Assembly (NCBI GenBank): GCA_902773155.1
Contig: CACYDK010000195.1
Span: 1-19,852 of the forward strand
Length of the DNA: 19,852 nt
Direction of reading: 5' to 3'
Source: an uncultured Ruminococcus sp.
Lineage (GTDB): Bacteria > Bacillota > Clostridia > Oscillospirales > Acutalibacteraceae
Positions 5,705 through 12,539 of the stretch are shown piece after piece (the stretch's first letter is position 1; the number at the start of each line of letters is the position of its first letter). The notes under the pieces are model-generated. The model was given only the letters and a program-made list of their open reading frames with translations, had not been told where the DNA came from and searched no databases. Position numbers and translations under genes: made by a program.

Positions 5705-6418
5705 TCATAATTCGATAGGTTTAAATATCTTTTTTGAGGTTTCAACGATATGACGCACATATTCCTCGCCGCATTTTTCACGTATAAGTTCGATCGTACC
5801 AATATACTCGTCGGGATTACCTCGATTCAAGGAATGGCAGTCCGTTACTACAACGTCGATCAAACCGTGCTTTATATATCTCAGAAGCCTGCGCTTACGC
5901 GAAAAGCCCTTGAAGGCTCCCACGTTTGTCTGGATAATAACACCGTCGTCGACCAAATCCTCAACCAGACCCTCGTCGGCCATCAGGTGCTCGTAGCGTT
6001 CGATATGAGTGAGCACCGGACGAAGCCCGTAGTTGTTGCGCAGGCGGTTGAGCTGATCGATCGTTTTTCCGGTGAAGGTCGCGCCAAACGCGAATTCAAC
6101 AAGGATATAGTTACCGCCGGAATAGCATACCGGCTTTATCTCGTCGTTATTGAAAAGATAGTCGGTAACATAAACCTCCGCGCCGAGACAAACCTTTATA
6201 TCGTCAGGAAGATGAGGACGAAGCATAGCAAAGCTCTCCTCACGCCTCTCGAGGAAGGTTTTCATACTCTCCTCATGAGTATAATAATGAGGAGTAAAAC
6301 AAATATTCTTAACATTCTGCGCCCGGAGCCTGTCGATTATCTCAAGACTCATTTCAACGCTTCGGGAGCCGTCGTCCATTTCGGGCAGAATGTGAGAATG
6401 CAGATCATAAAATTCCAT
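5705..6418 (-). CDS. PHP-domain protein-tyrosine phosphatase, CpsB/CapC/YwqE family
   Basis: 237 aa, the usual size for this family. The PHP metal-site motifs are present in order: DLHSHILPEMDDGS at residues 5-18 (H7, H9), TPHYY at 42-46 (H44), LGAEVY at 78-83 (E81), LTHIERY at 136-142 (H138) and VTDCHS at 191-196 (D193, H195). Members are manganese-dependent phosphatases that remove phosphate from tyrosine kinases controlling capsule or exopolysaccharide synthesis. No tyrosine kinase (CpsD/YwqD) or polysaccharide gene is visible here. The start ATG (6418) is 3 nt after the leuB stop, without a strong ribosome site of its own, so translation is probably coupled to leuB. This pairing with a leucine gene is unusual for the family. 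Confidence 0.87.
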   Translation of the reverse strand: MEFYDLHSHILPEMDDGSRSVEMSLEIIDRLRAQNVKNICFTPHYYTHEESMKTFLERREESFAMLRPHLPDDIKVCLGAEVYVTDYLFNNDEIKPVCYSGGNYILVEFAFGATFTGKTIDQLNRLRNNYGLRPVLTHIERYEHLMADEGLVEDLVDDGVIIQTNVGAFKGFSRKRRLLRYIKHGLIDVVVTDCHSLNRGNPDEYIGTIELIREKCGEEYVRHIVETSKKIFKPIEL

Positions 6419-6421
6419 AGC

Positions 6422-7507
6422 TTAGATATATTCACAGACCTTATCGCCCATTTCGCTGCAGCTGACCCTGATTGTGTCGGCGGAAGCGATATCGGGAGTA
6501 CGGTACTTTTTAAGAGCCTCGTTTACTGCGTTCTCGATCGCGTCGGCGGCCTCAGATCTGTCGAGAGAATAGCGAAGCATCATAGCGACAGAAAGAATGG
6601 TCGCAAGCGGATTGGCGATCCCCTGTCCGGCGATGTCGGGAGCCGAGCCGTGAATGGGCTCATAGAGGCCGAATTTACCCTCTGCGAGTGAAGCGGAGGC
6701 GAGCATTCCGATCGAGCCGGCGATCATAGAAGCCTCGTCGGAGAGAATGTCTCCGAAAATATTTGAGGTTACGATAACGTCGAACTGACGGGGATTTCGA
6801 ACGAGCTGCATAGCGCAGTTATCAACATAGAGATGGTTGAGCTCAACCTCGGGATAATCCTCAGCTACACGGATAACCGTCTCTCTCCAGAGTCTTGAGG
6901 ATTCGAGGACGTTGGCCTTATCAACGCTCGTTACCTTTTTGTTTCTCTTCATAGCCATTTCAAACGCTGTGCGCGCAATGCGCTCGATTTCGGGAACGGA
7001 GTACATCTCTGTATCCCAAGCGGCAGGCGAACCGTCCTCGGCTGTACAACGGCCGCGTTTTCCAAAATAAATTCCGCCTGTGAGCTCTCGAACGATAAGG
7101 ATATCGAGCTGACCGCCGATGATCTCGTCCTTTATCGGAGAATCGCCCTGGAGAGGCTCAAAGATGACGGAGGGTCTAAGATTCGCAAAAAGTCCGAGCG
7201 CTCCTCTGATTCCGAGAAGACCGGCTTCAGGGCGCTTGTTTCCGGGAAGATTATCCCACTTAGGACCTCCGACCGCTCCCAAGAGCACGCTGTCGGAAGC
7301 CTTACATTTATCTATCGTTTCCTGAGGAAGCGGCTCGCCGGTCGCGTCGATCGCGCAACCGCCCATAAGAGCTTCGTCGTACTCTACCGTAAAGTTAAAT
7401 TTTTCCGCAGTTTTGTTGAGCACCTTAACTGCTTCGTCAACAATTTCAGGGCCGATCCCGTCGCCCTTTAACAGTGTGATTTTATAATCGGACATATATA
7501 TCGCCAT
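6422..7507 (-). CDS. leuB: 3-isopropylmalate dehydrogenase
   Basis: 361 aa from ATG at 7507. The enzyme oxidises and decarboxylates 3-isopropylmalate with NAD+ in leucine synthesis. Visible motifs: [14 protein letters not shown] near the N-terminus, [24 protein letters not shown], the metal/substrate segment [31 protein letters not shown] and the NAD-binding [12 protein letters not shown]. Length and motifs are normal. The reading frame also allows GTG at 7522 and ATG at 7495. ATG 7507 is chosen because GGCGGAAAGG lies just upstream, while the GTG has no ribosome site; 7495 remains possible from alignment with relatives. The other leu genes (leuA, leuC, leuD) are not in the window. Expression is probably controlled through the leader stem that covers the ribosome site. 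Confidence 0.93.
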   Translation of the reverse strand: MAIYMSDYKITLLKGDGIGPEIVDEAVKVLNKTAEKFNFTVEYDEALMGGCAIDATGEPLPQETIDKCKASDSVLLGAVGGPKWDNLPGNKRPEAGLLGIRGALGLFANLRPSVIFEPLQGDSPIKDEIIGGQLDILIVRELTGGIYFGKRGRCTAEDGSPAAWDTEMYSVPEIERIARTAFEMAMKRNKKVTSVDKANVLESSRLWRETVIRVAEDYPEVELNHLYVDNCAMQLVRNPRQFDVIVTSNIFGDILSDEASMIAGSIGMLASASLAEGKFGLYEPIHGSAPDIAGQGIANPLATILSVAMMLRYSLDRSEAADAIENAVNEALKKYRTPDIASADTIRVSCSEMGDKVCEYI

Positions 7508-7508
7508 A

Positions 7509-7568
7509 GCCTTTCCGCCCACAAATAATTATTTATAATACTACTACCTTACCGTGGGCGGATAAGGC
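7509..7568 (-). promoter_or_regulatory. Leader stem-loop burying the leuB ribosome site
   Basis: In minus-strand RNA the arm GCCTTATCCGCCCAC (7568-7554) pairs with GTGGGCGGAAAGGC (7522-7509). This gives 14 bp, nine in the GC-rich inner block, with one bulged A and a 31-nt AU-rich loop. The second arm contains the whole GGCGGAAAGG ribosome site and ends 1 nt before the leuB ATG at 7507. Folding would block initiation. A separate perfect hairpin TGCCGC-TT-GCGGCA lies at 7574-7587. No T-box motif (GGGTGGNACCGCG) was found. The pairing is seen; control of leuB is inferred. Confidence 0.6.
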
Positions 7569-7613
7569 GTAAATGCCGCTTGCGGCAAACAAAGCGGGCA
7601 AAAAATAATCTTG

Positions 7614-7635
7614 ATAGTGTGTTTTTTCACACTAT
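7614..7635 (-). other. Hairpin in the leuB upstream region
   Basis: ATAGTGTG (7614-7621), a six-base loop and CACACTAT (7628-7635) form a perfect 8-bp stem. On the minus strand the loop is A6 and a T6 run follows about 8 nt after the stem. It could be a weak terminator for the histidine phosphatase transcript or part of the leuB leader. Confidence 0.4.
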
Positions 7636-7668
7636 TCTCTCTATAAAATAATATTACCTGATAATTAA

Positions 7669-7696
7669 AGCATACAGGTATAGAAAAGATTGTAAA
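7669..7696 (-). promoter_or_regulatory. Possible promoter of leuB
   Basis: On the minus strand TTTACA (7696-7691), a 16-bp spacer and TATGCT (7674-7669). The -35 matches well and the -10 only partly. It would give a leader of about 155 nt that contains all three hairpins before leuB. The -35 box lies inside the inverted repeat at 7689-7708. Confidence 0.35.
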
Positions 7697-7708
7697 GTAG
7701 TTTACAAT
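7689..7708. promoter_or_regulatory. Inverted repeat, weak terminator or operator
   Basis: ATTGTAAA-GTAG-TTTACAAT is an 8-bp inverted repeat with a four-base centre, 9 nt past the stop of the histidine phosphatase gene. On the minus strand CTTTTCTAT follows, so it may be an AU-rich terminator. Its half-site TTTACAA recurs in the palindrome upstream of the XRE regulator (8353-8359), so it could instead be a second operator. Confidence 0.4.
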
Positions 7709-7716
7709 TACACAAA

Positions 7717-8340
7717 TTAGTCCTTATTGCTCAACGGAATTTTCTGATAAACCTCCGCTACCCTGTCTCTTTGCCAAAGCATTGGATTGATCCGTACAGA
7801 ATAGCCGAACCCGTTGTCCATTATCCAGTCGTAAGGATTAGCCTTTGGAATTCCGTAAACCGCGAGCAGGGTCATAATTACTCCGCCGTGAGTTATCACA
7901 ACTGCCTCGGTATTATTGGTTTTCATCATTCCCTCGACGATCTGCTCAAAGATTGTGCAGATACGCGCGGAAAATTCAGACCCGCTCTCGCCGTTAGGCG
8001 GCTTCGCGCCCTGCTCCCCTGCGAGCCATTTTTCAAAATCGGGATCATCCTTAAGCTCGTCGGCGGTCTTATTCTCCCAATCGCCGAAGCTGCACTCGGA
8101 TAGCTGGTCTATCACCAGAGGCTTCTGATACGGATAGAGAATATTTGCCGTCTCGATACAACGCTTAAGAGGGCTTGTAAATACAACCTGAGTACCGGGA
8201 TAAATATATATATTGTCGTATTCAAGGAGATTCTGCTTTCCCTCCTCGCTCAGAGGAACGTCGGTCACTCCTATATATTTTCCCTTAAGTGTATCGGAAA
8301 TATCTCCGTGTCGTATAAAATGGATCACATATGACTGCAT
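7717..8340 (-). CDS. Histidine phosphatase family protein (phosphoglycerate mutase-like)
   Basis: 207 aa. The RHG motif at residues 10-12 carries the phospho-accepting H11. R60 in SPLKRC, E82 in SECSFGDWE and H151 in VITHGG complete the four-residue catalytic pocket of branch 1. The family includes cobalamin-pathway phosphatase CobC, broad acid phosphatases and cofactor-dependent mutases. The length and the FGDWENKTADEL segment are like CobC/GpmB-type phosphatases rather than true glycolytic mutases, but no cobalamin gene is near and the substrate is unknown. ATG at 8340 follows AGGATG by a few nt. It is transcribed away from the XRE regulator, with a 76-bp shared control region, so it is a plausible target of that regulator. 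Confidence 0.85.
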   Translation of the reverse strand: MQSYVIHFIRHGDISDTLKGKYIGVTDVPLSEEGKQNLLEYDNIYIYPGTQVVFTSPLKRCIETANILYPYQKPLVIDQLSECSFGDWENKTADELKDDPDFEKWLAGEQGAKPPNGESGSEFSARICTIFEQIVEGMMKTNNTEAVVITHGGVIMTLLAVYGIPKANPYDWIMDNGFGYSVRINPMLWQRDRVAEVYQKIPLSNKD

Positions 8341-8352
8341 AAAACATCCTAC

Positions 8353-8381
8353 TTTACAAATTGTAATTATTATTATATACT
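8353..8381 (+). promoter_or_regulatory. Promoter of the XRE regulator with overlapping palindrome
   Basis: TTTACA (8353-8358), a 17-bp spacer and TATACT (8376-8381) form a near-consensus promoter. A perfect 13-bp palindrome TTACAA-A-TTGTAA (8354-8366) covers the -35 box. A repressor bound there would block the regulator's own promoter, and probably that of the divergent phosphatase. The promoter and palindrome are seen; binding by this regulator is inferred. Confidence 0.6.
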
Positions 8382-8416
8382 AATAGTAATATTTATGATG
8401 AAATGGGGCGTCTGGA

Positions 8417-9085
8417 TTGAACAAGGAGTTCGGAAGAATAATAACAAATTTAAGAAAGAGCAAGGGACTCAACCAAAAGGAAGCGGCGGAAATATTTGGA
8501 ATCTCACAGTCGCTGCTGTCTCACTATGAAAAAGGAATTCGAGAGTGCGGTCTAAGCTTTCTGGATAAGGCGGCCGATTATTACGAGGTTTCGGTTGATT
8601 ACCTGCTCGGAAGGACTCCAAATCCGTCAGCGGAAAAAATGGTGGCTGAGGATATTTCGGAGCAGAACAGCGACAACGTCAGCATGAAAAGCAACACCTA
8701 CTGCCTCATAAACCGTAAGCTTATTACAAGCTCTGCGTCGATAATCTACAGTCTGCTCGCGGAAATCAACAACAAGAGACTCAGCAAGTATGTTACAGAT
8801 TACCTCAGCGTAGCGGAGTATAAGATGTTCCGAAGCATTTTTTCGATAGGAAGCAACGATTCAGAAGGCGTTTTCGAGCTAGACGACCTGTCGATAGACA
8901 GCTACTGCACATCTCTGCTCGCCTTGAACAACGCAAAAATCAGCGACATAGCGCGAAATAATAAAATAGAAGGCAAGAAGCTGGACGCAGATATACTCTC
9001 GGAGAAATTCGGCGACAGCTTCACATCGCTCCATCATCTGATCAAAAATGCGGAAAAAGCATTAGCTCAGAATTTTAAGCTGTAA
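8417..9085 (+). CDS. XRE-family transcriptional regulator
   Basis: 222 aa. Residues about 5-65 form a Cro/C1-type helix-turn-helix: IITNLRKSKGLNQKEAAEIF, then ISQSLLSHYEKGIRECG, then the FLDKAADYYEVSVDYLLGRT segment typical of SinR/ImmR-like repressors. The remaining 150 residues are mostly helical with no domain I recognise; they may sense a ligand or form dimers. The start must be TTG at 8417, because an in-frame stop lies at 8399-8401 and no other start occurs before it. A GGGG stretch 8 nt upstream is a modest ribosome site. The weak start suggests low expression, as is usual for a repressor. It is monocistronic and ends at a shared hairpin. Confidence 0.87.
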   Translation: MNKEFGRIITNLRKSKGLNQKEAAEIFGISQSLLSHYEKGIRECGLSFLDKAADYYEVSVDYLLGRTPNPSAEKMVAEDISEQNSDNVSMKSNTYCLINRKLITSSASIIYSLLAEINNKRLSKYVTDYLSVAEYKMFRSIFSIGSNDSEGVFELDDLSIDSYCTSLLALNNAKISDIARNNKIEGKKLDADILSEKFGDSFTSLHHLIKNAEKALAQNFKL

Positions 9086-9105
9086 AGAAATCAATTAAAC
9101 CATAT

Positions 9106-9134
9106 AAGGCTGACTCGCTTTTTGAGTCAGCCTT
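9106..9134. terminator. Convergent hairpin terminator
   Basis: AAGGCTGACTC (9106-9116), a seven-base loop with T5 and GAGTCAGCCTT (9124-9134) form a perfect 11-bp stem between two convergent genes. It ends the XRE gene on the plus strand (CTATATTCT follows). It may also stop transcripts of the pseudokinase gene from the other side. U-tracts are short on both sides. Confidence 0.7.
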
Positions 9135-9190
9135 CTATATTCTCCGCATAGTTTTCTGCTTTACAGAAACGTGCAATAAGTAGCGAAATG

Positions 9191-9203
9191 CGCGCAAAGC
9201 GCG
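9191..9203 (-). terminator. Small GC hairpin after the pseudokinase gene
   Basis: CGCGC-AAA-GCGCG, a 5-bp stem located 6 nt past the stop codon at 9209. The minus strand continues with ATTTCGCTACTTATT. It is short, so it is a weak terminator candidate, perhaps acting with the stronger hairpin at 9106-9134. Confidence 0.3.
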
Positions 9204-9208
9204 ATTCC

Positions 9209-10831
9209 TTAGTTATTAGCAGGTCTGGTGGGTTCGGCTCCACGACTGACGATAATTGTTACTGTAGAACCGTGCTCCAGTGTATCTCCGGCCTTATAGT
9301 CCTTATAGCCGATCACATCGCCCTCGTCGTACTTGTCGCTGTACTGATACTCAGCGTTTACAACGAAGCCCTCTCCGGCAAGAGATTTGGCGGCTACGTT
9401 GACCGTTTTCTTTGCGATAGCGGGAAGCTCGCGCATCTGCATACCCTTGCTGACCTTTACGGTGATGCTAATTTCACCCGAGGCCTTAAGCTCCGAACCC
9501 TCCTTGGGGAACTGCTGCATAACTACGCCCTCGGCGTATTCGTTGCTGTAATCCTCATCTATATCGCGGAAAAGAGAAATATTATCGGTTTTCTTGGCTT
9601 GCTTCTCAGCCTCATCATAGGTGAGTCCAACATACTTAGGAATAGTCTCGCCTGTCCACGGCTCTGTTGATGCCTCGGTAGCGTTGTTATTATTGTCGAG
9701 GAAAAAGCCTTCGAACGGATTTTGCATAACAAAGAGGATTCCGGCGGCTGTAAGGAGTACTATTGTTATAGCGGCGGCGATAACAGCTACAGAGCGGTGA
9801 GAAAGTCCGCCCTCCTTCTTTATATCGGATTTCTTGACGTTCATATTGGCTGTACGGGAGATTTCCTCCTGAATAGCCTGAGCCGTATGTGAAACCGAAA
9901 GCTGTGAACGCAGATCGTCAAAATCTGTTATACGATTCTCGCGCTTTACCTGTAAGCCGTTTGCGACAGCGGTTACAACGTGAGGCGGAAGGCGCCTTAC
10001 AGTACCGGTGCTCATAAGCAGACGGGAATCCTTGATCCTCTCTCGGGCGTCAGCCGGAAGGTTACCGGTCAGCGCGTAGAACAGGGTTGCGGAAAAGCCG
10101 TAAATCTCGGTGATGCTGTCTATGGGGAAATTGTCCTCGTACTGCTCGGGAGCGGCGCAGCCCGAATAAAGCTGCGATTTGAGCGGCGTTCCGCGCTTGC
10201 GCTCATTAGCGGTTGCAAAGCCGGAAATCTTGATCTTGCCGTACGCGGTAACGAACATATTCTTCGGAGAGATCGCGTAATGTCCGAGTCCGCGGCGGTG
10301 AAGAGCCTCCAGAGCGGAAATCACAGGCATGAACAATGGTCGGGCTATATCCCAATCGAGATGTCCGTTACTGCGCTCTACATATTCCTCAAACGGGATG
10401 AGATCCTGATTTTCCTCAATAACATAAGCGGTATTGTTCTCTTCAAATATATCGTGGATTTTTATAAGCGCGGAAAAATCCTTGAGCTCGGAGATCGTAC
10501 GGAAATACGAAATAAAGTTATTCATAAGCTTGCGGTAGACATCGCCGTCCTCGAAGCTTACATTAAGATTGAGCTCGTCATTATCGCGCTCAAAAAGGCC
10601 CATGGGTAAAAACTCACAGATAACAACGGCGTCGCCTGTCTGCTTGTCAAAGCCAATATAGCGGGAGCTCTCGCCGTTGGTTCCACGCACTGAGCCTACA
10701 ATATATCTTCCGTGGAGAATTGTATTATAAGGTAAAAAAGGAGAATGCTGCTCTTTGCTGTTATCAAAGCCGCAGACAGGGCACTTGACCTCGTCTCCGA
10801 TTTCGCGCATGCAGCCCATACACAATGACAT
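9209..10831 (-). CDS. Zinc-ribbon, pseudokinase and PASTA membrane protein
   Basis: 540 aa. Residues 4-20 hold a zinc ribbon (CMGC...CPVC). Residues about 43-315 align with the kinase family that begins LPxGTxLxGRYxIG, but catalytic positions are lost: the glycine loop is GTNGES, the VAIK lysine is C72 (VVICEFLP), HRD is HYA (184-186) and DFG is GFA (204-206). N191 and the APEQY segment (227-231) remain, so the fold is probably kept. Residues 347-369 form one membrane helix. Two PASTA domains follow outside the cell (about 393-462 and 463-531). PASTA domains bind peptidoglycan fragments or lipid II in true PASTA kinases. It probably acts as a non-catalytic sensor or scaffold, perhaps with the PrkC two genes upstream; that link is inferred. 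ATG at 10831 follows GGAGG by 7 nt. It has its own promoter. Confidence 0.87.
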   Translation of the reverse strand: MSLCMGCMREIGDEVKCPVCGFDNSKEQHSPFLPYNTILHGRYIVGSVRGTNGESSRYIGFDKQTGDAVVICEFLPMGLFERDNDELNLNVSFEDGDVYRKLMNNFISYFRTISELKDFSALIKIHDIFEENNTAYVIEENQDLIPFEEYVERSNGHLDWDIARPLFMPVISALEALHRRGLGHYAISPKNMFVTAYGKIKISGFATANERKRGTPLKSQLYSGCAAPEQYEDNFPIDSITEIYGFSATLFYALTGNLPADARERIKDSRLLMSTGTVRRLPPHVVTAVANGLQVKRENRITDFDDLRSQLSVSHTAQAIQEEISRTANMNVKKSDIKKEGGLSHRSVAVIAAAITIVLLTAAGILFVMQNPFEGFFLDNNNNATEASTEPWTGETIPKYVGLTYDEAEKQAKKTDNISLFRDIDEDYSNEYAEGVVMQQFPKEGSELKASGEISITVKVSKGMQMRELPAIAKKTVNVAAKSLAGEGFVVNAEYQYSDKYDEGDVIGYKDYKAGDTLEHGSTVTIIVSRGAEPTRPANN

Positions 10832-10872
10832 CTTCCTACCTCCAATTTATATTAACATAACATACTGTGTTG

Positions 10873-10902
10873 ATTATATCACATTTAATTCCGAAAAAGC
10901 AA
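10873..10902 (-). promoter_or_regulatory. Promoter of the pseudokinase gene
   Basis: On the minus strand TTGCTT (10902-10897), an 18-bp spacer and a perfect TATAAT (10878-10873). It lies 42 nt before the start codon, in the 188-bp gap after thiN, so the pseudokinase gene can be expressed apart from the upstream operon. Confidence 0.65.
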
Positions 10903-11019
10903 TAAACGCGGAAGCATTTATTATTACAGTTTTGTTAAAGTAAAAGCATATTGGTAACTATTTAGGCCGAATTAACCTCAAAGGGTTACAATTACTATCA
11001 AACGGTCTTTATTACCGGC

Positions 11020-11652
11020 TTATACACAATTGTTTATCAGTACAAACGCAACGCCGCTTTCTACGACTATGCTGTTTTCATCGCTCCTAAAAATATTGGA
11101 TACGCCAACTGTAAGCGAACCGCTGAGCTTAAGGCCTTCGGCCGGATATTCAACGTCTCCCCTATAAGAAACAACAACGCTATCACAAAAAGCCGGTATT
11201 ACGGAGAACGTTTTCCCTACATTACCGCTTAAGCCGTGTTCTCCCTGCCCAAAACAGCAAACTGTCTCGCTCTCGGAAACAGACTCGCATTTTATTCCTC
11301 GCTCTGTCAGGTATTTCAATACGCTGAGGTTAGCGAGCGTATGATCGAGTCGTCCTCCGATCGCGGCGAGCAGACAAACCTCTTTATATCCAAGCTCCTC
11401 GGCCACTGCCGCGCAATGCATTGAATCGGTATCGTCCTTATGAGTAGGCAGGCAAACTGTTTTTACATCTTTGGGAAGTATCCCGGTATAAGAATCAAAA
11501 TCACCGACAAGTAAGTCGGGCTTAATACCGCCCTTTTTAGCATAGTTCAAGCCGGAGTCTGCCACGATAATAAAATCATCATCCCTGACAAATTCTCTGA
11601 TAAATTCAGCGCTCACGTCCGGCGAGCCGCATATAATTACACAACGGTTCAC
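11020..11652 (-). CDS. thiN: Thiamine diphosphokinase
   Basis: About 210 aa. The enzyme transfers pyrophosphate from ATP to thiamine, making thiamine diphosphate. Motifs: VADSGLNYA near the N-terminus, LLVGDFDS (D51-S54 when counted from this start), HKDDTDS (71-77), GGRLDHTLANL (from 99) and a C-terminal GVSN. GTG at 11652 is chosen because it overlaps the rsgA stop in a GTGA arrangement and gives the usual short N-terminus MNRCVIICGSP. GTG at 11667 in the same frame would have its AAGGA directly against the start, which is too close. In B. subtilis thiN also sits near the end of this cluster, after rsgA and rpe; rpe is missing here. It is the last gene of the def operon. Confidence 0.9.
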   Translation of the reverse strand: MNRCVIICGSPDVSAEFIREFVRDDDFIIVADSGLNYAKKGGIKPDLLVGDFDSYTGILPKDVKTVCLPTHKDDTDSMHCAAVAEELGYKEVCLLAAIGGRLDHTLANLSVLKYLTERGIKCESVSESETVCCFGQGEHGLSGNVGKTFSVIPAFCDSVVVSYRGDVEYPAEGLKLSGSLTVGVSNIFRSDENSIVVESGVAFVLINNCV

Positions 11653-12539
11653 GACCTTTGCTGCCACTCCTTTATATCCTTCACCTCATTATACATAGCT
11701 AAATAGCTATTATGGCGGCTTTTGGAGATTTTTCCTTCCTTGACCGCCTCAATAATGCTACAGCCCTTTTCACATATATGAGCGCAGGATGTAAACTGAC
11801 AAGTAGTCAAATAATCCTTGAATTCGGGAAAACAGAATTGGAGATTATCCTTATCTATCATATTATAGCGTTCCAAATCAACGGTCGAAAATCCCGGTGT
11901 ATCGGCAACATATGCCGTGCCGACCTTAAAAAGCTCTATGGTTCTGGTAGTATGGCGTCCGCGTCCCAGCTTTTCGCTGATTTCACCGGTAGAAAGACAA
12001 AGCCCGGGATAAAGAAGATTAAGAAGCGTGCTCTTTCCGACTCCGCTGTTTCCTGTAAAGGCGGAGATCTTGCCCTCCAGTAGCTCCCTGATCTCAGCGG
12101 CAGAGTCCGGAGCTTCGGATGAATAGGAAAACGCCTTTATTCCGGCCTTGAGATATGTGTTGAGGAGCTCGTCTCCGGGACTTAGATCAGATTTTGAGAT
12201 CACTACCACAGGCTCAATGTCGTTATCTACAGCCGCTGCGGTCATTTTATCAATGACAAGATAGTTAGGAGACGGTTCAACGGTGGAAACTACGATAACG
12301 AGCATATCTATGTTAGCGAGCGGAGGACGCCGAAGAGTGTTTCTTCTAGGAAGTATTTCTTCAATAGAGCAGTAACCGTCGTCAGGTATACTAATAACAA
12401 CTCTGTCCCCTACTCTCGGAGAATTATTCTTTTTTCGAAATATACCTCTTGCCTTACACTCGTATATTTCTTCGGCGGCTTCTACATAATAGAAGCCGCC
12501 AGTGCTTTTTAAGATAATTCCCTCGAGCTTATTCTTCAT
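11649..12539 (-). CDS. rsgA: Ribosome small-subunit assembly GTPase RsgA
   Basis: 296 aa from ATG at 12539. RsgA checks late maturation of the 30S subunit. An OB-fold covers about residues 1-75 (NSPRVGDRVVIS and NTLRRPPLANID). A circularly permuted GTPase follows, with motif order G4 (SKSD, 115-118), G1 (GNSGVGKS, 163-170), G3 (DTPGFS, 213-218). The C-terminal zinc site C-x4-C-x-H-x5-C (C247, C252, H254, C260) is complete. The start was set at 12539 because GAGAGG lies 4 nt upstream and the alternative ATG at 12551 lacks a site. It overlaps the prkC stop by 11 nt. In B. subtilis this protein (CpgA) is a PrkC substrate, which fits the neighbourhood. Confidence 0.93.
   Translation of the reverse strand: MKNKLEGIILKSTGGFYYVEAAEEIYECKARGIFRKKNNSPRVGDRVVISIPDDGYCSIEEILPRRNTLRRPPLANIDMLVIVVSTVEPSPNYLVIDKMTAAAVDNDIEPVVVISKSDLSPGDELLNTYLKAGIKAFSYSSEAPDSAAEIRELLEGKISAFTGNSGVGKSTLLNLLYPGLCLSTGEISEKLGRGRHTTRTIELFKVGTAYVADTPGFSTVDLERYNMIDKDNLQFCFPEFKDYLTTCQFTSCAHICEKGCSIIEAVKEGKISKSRHNSYLAMYNEVKDIKEWQQRS

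Noticed and set aside
5750..6691. A 313-codon plus-strand ORF opposite the PHP phosphatase and leuB
   Set aside because: No motif is recognisable, and both minus-strand genes are unmistakable members of known families.
7508..7522. GTG at 7522 as the leuB start
   Set aside because: It adds MGGKA with no upstream ribosome site; those codons are themselves the purine-rich site of the ATG at 7507.
7509..7716. T-box riboswitch upstream of leuB
   Set aside because: I looked for the conserved GGGTGGNACCGCG element on the minus strand and did not find it.
9980..10609. A 209-codon plus-strand ORF opposite the pseudokinase gene
   Set aside because: No ribosome site or motif; the opposite strand codes a multi-domain protein across the whole interval.
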